Shown here piece by piece: positions 28,343 through 38,132 of a stretch of DNA of 64,000 nt. The first letter of the stretch is position 1. Each line of letters begins with the position of its first letter. Location of the stretch: the NCBI RefSeq assembly GCF_014280875.1, contig NZ_JACLAL010000002.1, positions 124,001 through 188,000 on the forward strand. The letters run 5' to 3'. Made by a program: the position numbers and the translations under genes. The notes beneath the pieces are model-generated. The model worked only from the letters and a program-made list of their open reading frames with translations, was not told where the DNA came from and made no database searches. This DNA comes from Paenirhizobium daejeonense. Lineage in GTDB: Bacteria > Pseudomonadota > Alphaproteobacteria > Rhizobiales > Rhizobiaceae.

Positions 28343-29101
28343 TCAGACGAACCCGATCTTAATGGCCGTTTGCAGCGCCTGCTCCAGCCGTTCGCATCCT
28401 AACTTGCGACAAAGCGAGTTGACGAGATAGTTGACCGTGCGGGTCGAAAGAGACAGGCGTTGCGCCATCTCGGCCGTATCGAGACCGGCCGCAGCCATCT
28501 CCAGACACAGAATTTCGAGATTGGACATGCCCGTCGGGGGGCCATCCAGACGCTTCTCCAGCATTCCCGCGCGATCGAGTATATGAATGGCGAGGAAGCA
28601 GAAATCCTCGATTTCCGCCGCGGTAAGGGGCGGCCGACGGCCCAGAAGACTCAAGACCTGCCTGCGACCATCAAGAGTCGGCAGAGAGAAATAAATGCCC
28701 GTCAGCATATCTTGCCGGACAAGCAGCTGTATGAGTTCCAGAATCTGCGGCTTGAGATCGTCCCGGCAACGTAATTCATCGATCGACCACTGGAAAAGCT
28801 GCTGGCCGGAAGTTGCCAGAACCGTCTCCGGCGCAAGCGGGAGGCCACCGATGGCATCGAAACCGTCGAGAAATTCATCTCTGACACTATAGAGCAACAA
28901 TCGCCCCCGCAACGTGTCATCACTTCTCGATAGCGTGGCGAAAAGCTGATAAAAGCGGAACTCGAAACGCTCCTGCAACAGCAGCATACAAGCATCGATA
29001 TCGGCAAGACTGCCGCATAGTTGAATACGAGCCAGGATCTCGTTCCTGTCGGCAAACTCGCCCATGTCAATCAAATCCCGCACTCTGCTCAACTGAATCA
29101 C
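28343..29101 (-). CDS. LuxR-family transcription regulator
   Basis: About 252 residues. The last 65 form a LuxR/GerE helix-turn-helix (LEILCLEMAAAGLDTAEMAQRLSLSTRTVNYLVNSLCRKLGC). The N-terminal 180 residues could be an autoinducer-type or related sensory fold but lack the tryptophans and DPxY motif of AHL receptors, so ligand binding is unproven. The start is set at a GTG just after GGGAGG; the spacing is short, and an ATG at 29065 is an alternative. It is flanked by psuG and cckA, with no synthase beside it. Confidence 0.75.
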   Translation of the reverse strand: MIQLSRVRDLIDMGEFADRNEILARIQLCGSLADIDACMLLLQERFEFRFYQLFATLSRSDDTLRGRLLLYSVRDEFLDGFDAIGGLPLAPETVLATSGQQLFQWSIDELRCRDDLKPQILELIQLLVRQDMLTGIYFSLPTLDGRRQVLSLLGRRPPLTAAEIEDFCFLAIHILDRAGMLEKRLDGPPTGMSNLEILCLEMAAAGLDTAEMAQRLSLSTRTVNYLVNSLCRKLGCERLEQALQTAIKIGFV

Positions 29102-29177
29102 ACCCTCCCGATGGACAGCATATCGGTCCGGCCATGTTATGGTGAGTCAATTGTGATGAGGGGGCATCCGTCCGTCA

Positions 29178-29196
29178 CAAAACAGGACAAATCCTG
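29178..29196 (-). terminator. Possible short terminator of cckA
   Basis: On the minus strand CAGGA-TTTG-TCCTG is followed by TTTTGTG, directly after the cckA stop. The stem is only 5 bp, so support is modest. Confidence 0.4.
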
Positions 29197-29204
29197 CAGA
29201 CACA

Positions 29205-31826
29205 TCAATTCGGACTATCGAGCATCTCCCGCACGGCAACAGCCAATTGCTTGAGCGAGAAGGGCTTGGGCAGGAAGCCGAACTTTGCATCAGCCGGCAG
29301 ATTTCGCGCGAAAGCGTCCTCCGCGTAGCCCGAGACAAAGATGAACTTCAGTGAAGGATACTTCTTGCGCAACTCCCCAAGCAACGTCGGACCATCCATC
29401 TCCGGCATGACCACGTCGGAGACGACAATGTCGACGGCACCGTCGAGTTCGTCCATGATCTCCAGTGCTTCGACGCCTGAACCTGCCTCGTGCACGGTAT
29501 AGCCGCGCGTCTCCAGCATCCGCTTGCCGCCCCGCCGCACGGCCTCCTCGTCCTCGACGAGAAGAACGACGGCAGACTTACCGGTCAGGTCATCCGGTTC
29601 GGTCGCCTGCGGCGCCTGCGCCTGCGCCGCAACTGCACCGCCTTGTGCGGCGTCCCCGGTGACGACGGAACCGTCGATCTGATGAACGACCTCGACCACA
29701 TGATGCGGCAGGAAGATACGGAAGACTGTACCCTTGCCCACCTCTGATTCCGGGTAGATATAGCCACCAGACTGCTTGACGATGCCGTAAACCATCGCGA
29801 GACCGAGGCCTGTACCCTTTCCCACTTCCTTTGTAGTGAAGAACGGTTCGAAGATCTTGTCCATGATTTCGGGCGCGATACCCGTTCCGGTATCGGCAAC
29901 TTCGACAAGCACCAGTTCTTCTTCCGGCAGACCACGATAATGGAACGCGGCAGCTTCGGAAGAGGAAACATTTCGGGTCGTGATGGTGATCGTACCACCT
30001 TCGGGCATGGCATCACGGGCATTGACGCAAAGATTGATCAGCACCTGCTCGAATTGCGAAAGGTCGGTCTTCACCGGCCATAGATCACGTCCGTACTCAA
30101 CCTTCAGCTTGACGTTCGTACCCGATATCAGGCGATCCACCAGCATTCGCAAGTCGCCGATGACATCGGTCAGGTTGAGGACCGTCGGCCGCATCGTCTG
30201 CTTGCGCGAGAAGGCGAGCAGTTGCCTGACCAGGACGGCCGCACGGTTGGCGTTCCGCTTGATTTCCATAAGATCGGCAAAGCTTGCATCCGAAGGCCGG
30301 GCCTGAAGCAGCAGGTGGTCGGAGGAAAGCAGGATGGCTGTCAGAACGTTGTTGAAATCGTGCGCGATACCGCCTGCGAGCGTGCCGACGGCATTCATCT
30401 TCTGCGTCTGCGCCATCTGCGTTTCGAGCGCTTTCTGATCAGTCACATCGACAGCGTAGACGATCGCGGCCTCTTCCGGCGCCTCGTCGCTCTGGTCGAT
30501 CACCGCGTTGACATAGAAGCGGAAATGCCGCGCATCACTTTCGGGATGGCGACTGTCGAGCGGTGCGATATCGACCTGCCGATCCTTTGCAGCCGCCAGC
30601 GCCTGACGGAAATGCTCCCGCTCGCTTTCGTGAATGACAACCTCGAGCTTGCCCCCGCGATCGACATAATCACGACCGACTACATCAGAGAAGAGCTTCA
30701 TGAACGGCGCATTGGTGCGTAGAATGCGCCCCTCGCCATCGACGGAAGCGATCGCCATCGGCGTATTGTTGAAGAAGCGAGTAAAGCGCATCGAGGCGAC
30801 CGAAGCCGACTGGTCGCTACCGTTGCCATCCTGCCGCGCAAGGACGATGGAACGGCTTTCTCCGGGGGCTCCGTCCCGCGCCGAGCGTACCCGGTGGACA
30901 AGATGCACCGGAAGGCTCTGGCCGTTGGCCTTCCTCAGATCGAGGTCCAGTGTCTCCGTCTTCGACAAACCGGGCTCGGCCTGCACGGAATTGACCAGCG
31001 CCATGCCCTCGCCCGCCACCAGATCGGCAATGGTCATGGAACCCGGCATGAACTGTGTGAGGTCGATGCCGAGCCATTCCGCAAGGGTGGCATTGAGATA
31101 ATAGATTTCGCCCTTGCGGCCGGCGGAGAAGAAGCCGGCAGGCGCATGGTCGAGATAGTCGATGGCGTGTTGCAGCTCCTTGAAGAAGCGCTCCTGATCA
31201 TCCCGCTCCGAGGTGATGTCGGTGATCTGCCAGACATGCAGCTTCTGCGCCCGCGCTTCATTCGCCAAAAGCCGGGCCTTGAGACGATACCAATGCGCGC
31301 CCGAACCGTTTCCTGTGTGGACGCCGAGCGGCTTCAGCAGGCGGAACTCTTCATAGCCTTCCCGGCCCTCGCGCAATCCATTGGTCAGCCGGTAGAGGGC
31401 CTCCGACGATTCCCGGTAGCGTGACAGAAGGGCTTCGAGCGCCTGAACCTCGGTCGCCTTGGTGGCGCCGGTCATACGACCATACGCACCATTGGCATAG
31501 ATTACGCGTCCATCGGCGTCGGTAATCAGCGTGCCTTCCGGCAGGCTTGCGAGAAAATTGCGCGCAAGCGAATCCGACCGGGACTGCGGCATGACCTCGA
31601 CGAAGCCGATCGCCGCCGAGACGAGGAAAAAGATACCGGTCATGGCAAGCACGCCAAGAATGCCCAGCACGATCTCGTTCTCGAGCTGGTCTTTGAACAA
31701 GACGAACGCGACAGCCGCGCAAACGAGCACGAGGGCGAGCAGGATAATGCGGAACGCCGTTCCGGAACGGGTGCCGCGGTCCACGAGGGGACCTTCGTAC
31801 TCGCCGGCCTGCTGCAGTCTTGTCAT
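29205..31826 (-). CDS. cckA: CckA cell-cycle hybrid histidine kinase
   Basis: An 873-residue inner-membrane kinase/phosphatase at the top of the CckA-ChpT-CtrA/CpdR phosphorelay controlling the alphaproteobacterial cell cycle. Order: two membrane helices (about 25-45 and 52-77), PAS-like domains (about 90-200, 210-330 and 345-460), HisKA with GGIAHDFNN and phospho-acceptor H489, HATPase_c with the N box NARDAM (602-607) and DTGTGI (645-650), and a C-terminal receiver with acceptor D804 and K854. The [11 protein letters not shown] context is characteristic of CckA. The ATG has AGAGGC upstream. The FliO-like gene is divergent. Confidence 0.93.
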   Translation of the reverse strand: MTRLQQAGEYEGPLVDRGTRSGTAFRIILLALVLVCAAVAFVLFKDQLENEIVLGILGVLAMTGIFFLVSAAIGFVEVMPQSRSDSLARNFLASLPEGTLITDADGRVIYANGAYGRMTGATKATEVQALEALLSRYRESSEALYRLTNGLREGREGYEEFRLLKPLGVHTGNGSGAHWYRLKARLLANEARAQKLHVWQITDITSERDDQERFFKELQHAIDYLDHAPAGFFSAGRKGEIYYLNATLAEWLGIDLTQFMPGSMTIADLVAGEGMALVNSVQAEPGLSKTETLDLDLRKANGQSLPVHLVHRVRSARDGAPGESRSIVLARQDGNGSDQSASVASMRFTRFFNNTPMAIASVDGEGRILRTNAPFMKLFSDVVGRDYVDRGGKLEVVIHESEREHFRQALAAAKDRQVDIAPLDSRHPESDARHFRFYVNAVIDQSDEAPEEAAIVYAVDVTDQKALETQMAQTQKMNAVGTLAGGIAHDFNNVLTAILLSSDHLLLQARPSDASFADLMEIKRNANRAAVLVRQLLAFSRKQTMRPTVLNLTDVIGDLRMLVDRLISGTNVKLKVEYGRDLWPVKTDLSQFEQVLINLCVNARDAMPEGGTITITTRNVSSSEAAAFHYRGLPEEELVLVEVADTGTGIAPEIMDKIFEPFFTTKEVGKGTGLGLAMVYGIVKQSGGYIYPESEVGKGTVFRIFLPHHVVEVVHQIDGSVVTGDAAQGGAVAAQAQAPQATEPDDLTGKSAVVLLVEDEEAVRRGGKRMLETRGYTVHEAGSGVEALEIMDELDGAVDIVVSDVVMPEMDGPTLLGELRKKYPSLKFIFVSGYAEDAFARNLPADAKFGFLPKPFSLKQLAVAVREMLDSPN

Positions 31827-32070
31827 GTATGCCTCTTGCGTGGGTCCACTCCGTGGGAATCGGACACTTCAAATCTTCTTTAGCAATTTGCACCTGCCGC
31901 AAAAAGCTCCGAAAGACCTGATTGGCAGGCTCAATGCACAGCAATCCCACAGGAGCGCCGCAATTTTATCGGATGATGCCTCAGCCAGCACCATCTCGGC
32001 GTGTCTATGCCGTGCTGCATTGCTAAAACAATCGTCTTCTGCCAGAAAGCGAAAAAAGGGAGAGCGCGAC

Positions 32071-33252
32071 ATGCTTGATGAACTGGTCACCGCTTATGGG
32101 AACCGTTTCCTGGTTGCGGCACTGGGGGTCAGCCTGGCGCTTTTGTGTCTTTTCATCGTCCTCAGGTTGCTACGCAATCGCGCGCCGTCGCCCTTCGTGC
32201 GCGGTGGACGCAACCGACAGCCCCGGCTTCAGGTCCTCGATGCGGCAGCCGTCGATGCCAGACGCCGGCTCGTCCTCGTTAGACGTGACAATGTCGAACA
32301 TCTCGTCATGATCGGTGGTCCGACCGACATCGTCATCGAGAGCGGAATAGGCGACGACCGCGCCTATCTTTCGGCCGTTCCGGTCCCGGCCTCCGTGGAG
32401 AGCGCGGAAACGGCAGCGCGCATCGCTCCGCAAATGGAACCCCAGCACATACTGCCGCAGGAGCAGCCGGCTGCCGCCGCAGAACCGGCGCGGAGACCGA
32501 CGCCTGTGGAACAGCCAACGGCTCAGCCAGCAAGATCAGAACCCCTCGCCGCAAGGCCTCAACCGCAGCAGCCCGTTCGCGCACCTGCCCCCCGGCCGGA
32601 ACCCGTCGCACCGGCAACCGCAGCCACCTTGACGGAAGAATTCGTTGCACCAGCTGCGAAACCGCAAGCGAACACAGCTTCCGCCATGACGACGCCAATC
32701 GCGGAAGCCCCGCAGGTTCACCCTGCGCCAGCCGCAGCAGCAAGCTCCGCCCACGCCGATATTGCATCGGCCTATGTGCCGGTTGCAGCACCGGTGCCTG
32801 CTGCGCCCGCAGCGCAGGCCACGCCACCCGTCGTGCCCGCTGTCCAGCCAGAACAGACCGCAGCGCAGGCATCGAACCCGGTGGTTCACGCGGAAGACGT
32901 TCTGGAGGCGGCCCGACAGCGCGTTCTTCCCCCGAGCGTGGAAAGCCCGGTAACGGCGAGCGCCAAGCCTTCCCACGCGGACGAACAACAACCCAAAAAG
33001 GAACTGAGCGACTTCGAACGTGTTCTTGAAGAAGAGATGGCGCTTCATCTCTCGGCGAACGAAACAGCTGCCAGGACGCAATTCGACGTCGCCCCGATCG
33101 TGCCGGATACCCGCCCGAGCCGTCCGATCGCGCCTCCCGTCATCGTTACCCCGCCGCCGGGCGCTCCTGCGGCAGCCAATCGCGAAGAACCCAATCTTCA
33201 GACGGAAATCGCACGTATTTTTGGCGAGATGTCGGTCAACCGGAACAACTGA
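32071..33252 (+). CDS. FliO-like membrane protein with long Pro/Ala-rich tail
   Basis: A 393-residue protein with a short periplasmic N terminus, one membrane helix (about residues 12-35) and a small cytoplasmic domain (about 50-105: LQVLDAAAVDARRRLVLVRRDNVEHLVMIGGPTDIVIE) that fits the FliO fold, where the rhythm R.L.LVR.....H.L.IGG is diagnostic. Residues about 130-300 are Pro/Ala/Gln-rich and look disordered. A conserved helix (LSDFERVLEEEMALHL) and a terminal LQTEIARIFGEMS follow. FliO supports the flagellar export gate, but no flagellar genes are near, and the tail is far longer than in FliO, so an envelope role outside flagella is possible. GGGAGAG precedes the ATG. Confidence 0.75.
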   Translation: MLDELVTAYGNRFLVAALGVSLALLCLFIVLRLLRNRAPSPFVRGGRNRQPRLQVLDAAAVDARRRLVLVRRDNVEHLVMIGGPTDIVIESGIGDDRAYLSAVPVPASVESAETAARIAPQMEPQHILPQEQPAAAAEPARRPTPVEQPTAQPARSEPLAARPQPQQPVRAPAPRPEPVAPATAATLTEEFVAPAAKPQANTASAMTTPIAEAPQVHPAPAAAASSAHADIASAYVPVAAPVPAAPAAQATPPVVPAVQPEQTAAQASNPVVHAEDVLEAARQRVLPPSVESPVTASAKPSHADEQQPKKELSDFERVLEEEMALHLSANETAARTQFDVAPIVPDTRPSRPIAPPVIVTPPPGAPAAANREEPNLQTEIARIFGEMSVNRNN

Positions 33253-33440
33253 CCCCATGGGCAGAAGCATGCGCAGCACCAAGTCGCCCATTAGGCGCAA
33301 AGCCGTTCATGCCGTCACAAACGCGCCTGCGTCCCGCCAAGTCCTCATTCTGACAGTTGGCTAGCATCAAAAAACCATCAGCATACTAAAGGCACCGCGG
33401 CCGAAGGTGGACGCGCCGCACAGCCCTCTGGATAGAACGG

Positions 33441-33467
33441 AAAATGCCGGCGCTAGGCCGGCATTTT
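33441..33467. terminator. Bidirectional terminator between FliO-like gene and dksA
   Basis: A perfect 11-bp stem (AAAATGCCGGC / GCCGGCATTTT) with loop GCTAG. Short T runs on both strands serve the convergent genes. Confidence 0.75.
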
Positions 33468-33526
33468 CCCAAACGGCGAAACGCCGCTAAACTTTCTGCT
33501 TTTCCAAGTTCCTGCGCGTGGCAGCA

Positions 33527-33946
33527 TCACTCGTCGCGGTAGACTTTTTCGCGGCGCTCATGGCGCTCCTGCGCTTCAATCGACAATGTCGCGATGGGAC
33601 GGGCATCCAGGCGCCGCAGGCCGATCGGCTCGCCGGTTTCCTCGCAATAGCCGTAGGTGCCATCATCTATGCGTTGCAGGGCTGCGTCGATCTTCGATAT
33701 CAGCTTGCGCTGGCGATCGCGGGCTCTGAGTTCGATGGCGCGGTCTGTTTCGGAGGAGGCCCGATCGGCGAGATCGGGATGATTGGCACTTTCCTCGGCA
33801 AGGTGCCCGAGTGTTTCCCGTGCTTCCCGGAGGATGTCGTTCTTCCATGCGATGAGTTTTGCCCGGAAGTATGCCCTCTGGTTTGCGTTCATGAACTCAT
33901 CGGTTTCCGAGAGAACATAATTGCTAAGATCGATCTTCTCACTCAA
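33527..33946 (-). CDS. dksA: DksA/TraR-family RNA polymerase-binding factor with a degenerate zinc site
   Basis: A 139-residue transcription factor that enters the RNA polymerase secondary channel and works with ppGpp. The coiled-coil tip motif DxxDxA is intact (D58, D61, A63). The C-terminal globular motif YGYCEETGEPIGLRRLDARPIATLSIEAQERHERREKVY is present, but only one of the four zinc cysteines remains (C101); the others are T104, S122 and A125. This cysteine-poor form is seen in rhizobia. A TTG start at 33946 with AGGAG at good spacing gives the expected MSEKIDLSNY N terminus; an upstream ATG at 33967 lacks a ribosome site. Confidence 0.92.
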   Translation of the reverse strand: MSEKIDLSNYVLSETDEFMNANQRAYFRAKLIAWKNDILREARETLGHLAEESANHPDLADRASSETDRAIELRARDRQRKLISKIDAALQRIDDGTYGYCEETGEPIGLRRLDARPIATLSIEAQERHERREKVYRDE

Positions 33947-34228
33947 CGCGATTCTCCTGAAGAACATCTCAATGAGCGGGTGTATAACCTTTCGTTAAAA
34001 CAGGTTCAAGCCTTCCGACCGTTTTCAAGGTATTTTTAAATCTGTCATATTTTTCAGCTAAGGGCATATTTTTTATGCACTATTTCATTTAGCGCCTCGA
34101 ACGCCTCTGCAAGTCACGGTTGACGGAACTCAATGCTCGCCCGCCATCGGCCTTTAGCAGCAGTTGACGGGCATCCCTGTCAGCGGCTAGGTCAGTGCCT
34201 GAAGTCCAGTCGCGGAAAATCTCACCGG

Positions 34229-34738
34229 ATGTCTCTCGTAACCCCGCCCCCTGATCGTATCTATCTGTTGCGGCATGCGAAATCCGGCTGGGCGCTACCC
34301 GGTCAACGTGATTTCGACCGTTCGCTCGATGATGCGGGCTATGCCGAGGCCGAGCTCGTCGCCGACGCGGCCGCCGAAAAGAACTACCGTCCGGACCTGC
34401 TGATTTCCTCGACCGCGGTTCGTTGCCGCCAGACAGCCGATGCCATGCAGCGGGCATTTCCCGGCGAAATGGAATGCCGTTTCGTCGATGATCTCTACAA
34501 TGCCCCGGCGGACAACTACCTCGAAATCCTCTCGGCGCTGCAGGGATATGGCTCCGTGATGCTGGTTGGCCACAATCCCGCGATCGAGGAAGTGCTGATT
34601 TCGCTCGCCGGCATGGACGCGGCCAACCGTGTCATTCCCGAGGGTTACCCGACCGCCGGGCTTTCGGTTCTCGATCACACCACTCCGGCCGCAGATGGCG
34701 AAAAGCCGTGGCTCCTCACGGATTTTCTCGTCGGCTGA
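34229..34738 (+). CDS. SixA-like histidine phosphatase
   Basis: A 169-residue member of the histidine phosphatase (phosphoglycerate-mutase-like) superfamily. The phospho-accepting RHG-type motif is RHA at 15-17 (IYLLRHAKSGW), followed by ISSTAVRCRQTADAM and the second catalytic histidine in MLVGHNPAIEE. SixA-type enzymes dephosphorylate phosphohistidine proteins, including HPt domains. It lies 94 bp before the ycjX-type gene. The ATG at 34229 has only a weak ribosome site; a longer frame begins at 34133. Confidence 0.85.
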   Translation: MSLVTPPPDRIYLLRHAKSGWALPGQRDFDRSLDDAGYAEAELVADAAAEKNYRPDLLISSTAVRCRQTADAMQRAFPGEMECRFVDDLYNAPADNYLEILSALQGYGSVMLVGHNPAIEEVLISLAGMDAANRVIPEGYPTAGLSVLDHTTPAADGEKPWLLTDFLVG

Positions 34739-34832
34739 CATACACTCCCGTCGGAAAGGATAGCGCGTCGTCTTCCGGGCGTCGATCCGGCAACCTATAT
34801 TATGCGCTGCAGACCATTGCGGGAAAAGACAA

Positions 34833-36308
34833 TTGCCTCCTTCGCTGACCAGCATTTCCGATGAAGCAGCCATCGTATTCGACAATATCGCGGACCGGGC
34901 CGCCAATCTCGTCAACCCGACGCTCCGGCTCGGCGTGACCGGCCTGTCGCGCGCAGGAAAAACTGTCTTCATCTCCTCGTTGGTTCACAACCTGCTGCAT
35001 GGCGGACGCCTACCCCTGTTCGAGCCCCAGCGATCAGGCCGCATTTCGAATACACGCCTGGAAGAACAACCCGACGACGCAATTCCCCGATTTCAGTACG
35101 AAGACCATATCCGCGCATTGGTGAAGGATCGCGTCTGGCCTGATTCCACCCGCGCCATCTCCGAACTGCGGGTCACGATCGATTACAAGAGCGCCAGCGG
35201 CTGGAACCGGCTTTTTTCGCCGGGCCGGCTTTCGATCGATATCGTTGATTATCCCGGCGAATGGCTGCTCGACCTGCCGCTGCTCGGACAGGATTTTCGC
35301 GAGTTCAGCGAAAGGACCGCAACGCTGGCCAGAACCGGCATCCGGGCGGAACTCGCACGCGACTGGCTAGCCCACAGCGCGGCAACCGTCATGGACGCCC
35401 CAGCCGACGAGATGACTGCACGCCGGCTGGCCGAAAGCTTCACCGCCTATCTCAAGGCCTGCAAGTCGGACGAACGATCGCTTTCAACCCTGCCACCTGG
35501 CCGCTTCCTCATGCCCGGCGATCTCGAGGGGTCACCGGCTCTCACCTTCGCCCCACTTCCCGATATGCCCGACACCCCGGCGCCGAAAGGCTCGCTGCGG
35601 GCAATGATGGAGCGTCGCTACGAGGCCTACAAGACGGTCGTCGTCAAACCCTTCTTCCGGGAGCATTTCGCCCGCCTCGACAGGCAGATCGTGCTGATCG
35701 ACGCGCTGCAGGCGATCAATCGCGGACCGGAAGCCGTGCTGGATCTGGAGCGGGCGCTGGCCGACGTTCTCGCCTGCTTCCGCCCCGGCTCCAACAACCT
35801 GCTGACATCGCTGATCCGCCGGAGGATCGACCGCGTTCTCGTCGCGGCCACCAAGGCCGACCACCTTCATCATGAAAGCCATGACCACCTGCAGGCTTTA
35901 ACCCGCCGGCTGGTCGAGCGCGCCATTCACTCGATCGGCATGGCCGGTGCCGGTATAGACGTGATGGCTCTCGCTTCCGTCCGCGCGACACGGGAAGCCA
36001 CTGTCCATCGCGACGGGCATGAACTGCCTGTCATCGTCGGCACCCCCATGGCAGGAGAGACCATCGGCAGCGAACATTTCGACGGCAACCGCAAGACCGC
36101 CGTCTTTCCGGGCGACCTGCCGGAAAACCCCGAAGCCTTTTTCCGCGCGCTAGACGATCCGGCGGCGTCCCATCACCTGCCGGAGCTGAACATCGTGCGT
36201 TTCCGCCCGCCCATGCTGGAAGAGACCGGCGGCGGCATAACCCTTTCGGTGCCCCATATAAGGCTCGACCGCGCGATGCAGTTCCTGTTCGGAGACCGTT
36301 TGGCATGA
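34833..36308 (+). CDS. YcjX-family P-loop ATPase/GTPase
   Basis: A 491-residue P-loop protein. The Walker A GLSRAGKT is at residues 37-44 and the DYPGEWLLDLPLLGQDF segment resembles a G3 switch. LVAATKADHLHHE resembles the TKxD base-recognition motif, supporting nucleotide (GTP-like) use. YcjX and YcjF are stress-linked partners of unknown mechanism. The gene starts with TTG at 34833 after GGGAAAAG, and its stop overlaps the ATG of the YcjF gene (ATGA), showing translational coupling. Confidence 0.88.
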   Translation: MPPSLTSISDEAAIVFDNIADRAANLVNPTLRLGVTGLSRAGKTVFISSLVHNLLHGGRLPLFEPQRSGRISNTRLEEQPDDAIPRFQYEDHIRALVKDRVWPDSTRAISELRVTIDYKSASGWNRLFSPGRLSIDIVDYPGEWLLDLPLLGQDFREFSERTATLARTGIRAELARDWLAHSAATVMDAPADEMTARRLAESFTAYLKACKSDERSLSTLPPGRFLMPGDLEGSPALTFAPLPDMPDTPAPKGSLRAMMERRYEAYKTVVVKPFFREHFARLDRQIVLIDALQAINRGPEAVLDLERALADVLACFRPGSNNLLTSLIRRRIDRVLVAATKADHLHHESHDHLQALTRRLVERAIHSIGMAGAGIDVMALASVRATREATVHRDGHELPVIVGTPMAGETIGSEHFDGNRKTAVFPGDLPENPEAFFRALDDPAASHHLPELNIVRFRPPMLEETGGGITLSVPHIRLDRAMQFLFGDRLA

Positions 36309-37417
36309 AGGACCCCAAATCCCCCGGCGCACCGTCGTCGACCACCTCCCCTTCCGGTCAGGCACCGAACCGCCGCCGTCCGGCTTCCTTCAGCGTCGAG
36401 CCGGACGAACCGGCTCATCCCGCGCCGCCATTGCGCCGCGCGCCGCAGAGCTTCGATCACGACGTGGACATCGTTCCGGATGAAGCGGATCCCTTCCTGA
36501 GCGTAGACCTCGCAAGCGAACAGATCCCCGTGGCCGAACCGCGCAAACGTACCTTCTCGTTCGCCCGCGTGGCCGCCGGCGCTTTCGGCATTCTGCTTTC
36601 GCTGGCGATCGGCCTTTGGGTCGACAGCCTCATCCGCGATCTCTTCACCCGCTCGGACTGGCTGGGATATACCGCCCTCGCGGTGCTTGCGGTCGGCCTT
36701 CTCGCACTTCTGATCGCCGTCGGCCGGGAGATCGCCGGGATCTACAGGCTGGACGCGGTACAAAAGCTCAAGGAAGACGCCGAACGCGCCGCGGCCGACA
36801 GAGCGAGGCCCGCGGCCCGCGCGGTCGTATCAAGGCTCGTGCGACTCGTTTCCTCCAAGCCGGAAACCGCCCGCGGCAGACGCACCCTTGCGGAAAGCGA
36901 TGAAGACATCATCGATGCGCCGCTGCTTATCGAACTGGCGGAACGCGAACTGATGGCCCCGCTCGATATCCGCGCCCGCGCGCTAATCCTCGCCGCATCG
37001 AAGCGCGTATCAGTCGTCACCGCCGTCAGCCCGCGCGCCATCGTCGATCTGTCCTACGTGCTCTTTGAGGTCGTCCGGCTGGTTCGCGCCATGGCGGAAC
37101 TCTACGGCGGCAGGCCGGGAGCCTTCGGCATGCTGCGCCTGCTGCGCGACGTCGTTGCCCATCTCGCCGTAACCGGCTCCATCGCCGTCGGCGACGGGAT
37201 TGCCCAGCAAATTCTGGGTCATGGCCTCGCCGCCCGGCTTTCCGCACGACTCGGCGAAGGTGTCATTAACGGGCTTATGACGGCCCGAATCGGCATCGCC
37301 GCGATGGACCTCTGCCGCCCCCTTCCCTTCAAGGCGTTGCGGCGTCCGGGGATCGGAGATTTCATGTCGGATCTCGCTCCGAAGTTGACAGGCAATGCTT
37401 CGGATGCGAAGGAATGA
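36305..37417 (+). CDS. YcjF-type membrane protein (DUF697)
   Basis: A 370-residue protein with an acidic, proline-rich cytoplasmic N terminus (1-80), two membrane helices (about 87-107 and 120-140) and a C-terminal DUF697 region (ALILAASKRVSVVTAVSPRAIVDLSYVLFEVVRLVRAMAELYGGRPG, then LLRDVVAHLAVTGSIAVGDGI). It is the usual partner of YcjX. Its ATG overlaps the YcjX stop by 4 bp. The role is probably in envelope or phage-shock-type stress, but this is inferred from gene pairing only. Confidence 0.88.
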   Translation: MKDPKSPGAPSSTTSPSGQAPNRRRPASFSVEPDEPAHPAPPLRRAPQSFDHDVDIVPDEADPFLSVDLASEQIPVAEPRKRTFSFARVAAGAFGILLSLAIGLWVDSLIRDLFTRSDWLGYTALAVLAVGLLALLIAVGREIAGIYRLDAVQKLKEDAERAAADRARPAARAVVSRLVRLVSSKPETARGRRTLAESDEDIIDAPLLIELAERELMAPLDIRARALILAASKRVSVVTAVSPRAIVDLSYVLFEVVRLVRAMAELYGGRPGAFGMLRLLRDVVAHLAVTGSIAVGDGIAQQILGHGLAARLSARLGEGVINGLMTARIGIAAMDLCRPLPFKALRRPGIGDFMSDLAPKLTGNASDAKE

Positions 37418-37551
37418 CGAGCCGTAGCCGCAGGAAAGTCGCATTGCAGCCGCGGACAGTTGAAGTCTTGACGCTCCGAGCAAGGAAGCGTTAACCACTT
37501 TTACCTTATATTTCATGCGGGTTTATTGGTTGCTCGTACCAAGGTAAGTCG

Positions 37552-38100
37552 ATGTCGCCTCGTTTCTTTTCGCCAGTCGGTCGCGTTGTCGCCGCATCCG
37601 TCGTCGCCACGATCGCAGCTGCTCCGGCAGCAGACGCAGCTTCGCGCGACAAGCGTTTTTTCCAGCAGGTAGCCGGTGTTTGGAAAGGTCCGGGCGAAAT
37701 CGTCGCGGGCAAGTACAAGGGCACCAAGTTTACCTGCAACCTGACAGGCCAGCCTGCGGAAGGCAAGGAAACCGGCATGACGCTCGACGGCACCTGCCGG
37801 GTGGGCGTGTTCTCGCAGCCGATGCGGGCCGTCATTGCCCAGGTCGACGGCAACTATAAGGGCGAGTTCCTCGACGGTGCCGATGGCAAGGGTCTCGACA
37901 TCGTTTCGGGTCAGGTCACGGGCGATCGCGTCGTCATGGGCATCAACCGCGCCAAGCTGAACGGCGCCATGGTTGCCCGAATCGAGAAGGACGCGGCGAT
38001 GAACATCACCATCTCGGTGAAGGTCGAGGATCGTATGATCCCGGTTATCGGCCTAAAGCTCAATCGTCAGGCATCAGCCATGGCGGTTGCGGAAGAATAA
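37552..38100 (+). CDS. Secreted protein of unknown function
   Basis: A 182-residue protein with an N-terminal signal segment (VVAASVVATIAAAPAADAAS, cleavage likely after ADA). The mature part is beta-rich with two cysteines (TKFTCNLTG and LDGTCRVGVFSQP), and contains VAGVWKGPGEIVAGKYKGTKF. The layout suggests a lipocalin-like or small beta-barrel periplasmic protein of a kind common in Rhizobiales, without assigned function. AAGGTAAG precedes the ATG. Terminated by a hairpin that overlaps the end of folK. Confidence 0.8.
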   Translation: MSPRFFSPVGRVVAASVVATIAAAPAADAASRDKRFFQQVAGVWKGPGEIVAGKYKGTKFTCNLTGQPAEGKETGMTLDGTCRVGVFSQPMRAVIAQVDGNYKGEFLDGADGKGLDIVSGQVTGDRVVMGINRAKLNGAMVARIEKDAAMNITISVKVEDRMIPVIGLKLNRQASAMAVAEE

Positions 38101-38132
38101 GCTTCCGCCTCACCTCCGCTACCTGAAGCATT

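Noticed and set aside
30222-30722. 166-residue plus-strand frame opposite cckA
   Set aside because: It lies wholly within the conserved HisKA and PAS coding region of cckA on the other strand and has no ribosome site or domain.
33990-34030. tRNA T-arm-like GGTTCAAGCC
   Set aside because: No acceptor stem, D arm or anticodon arm can be built around it.
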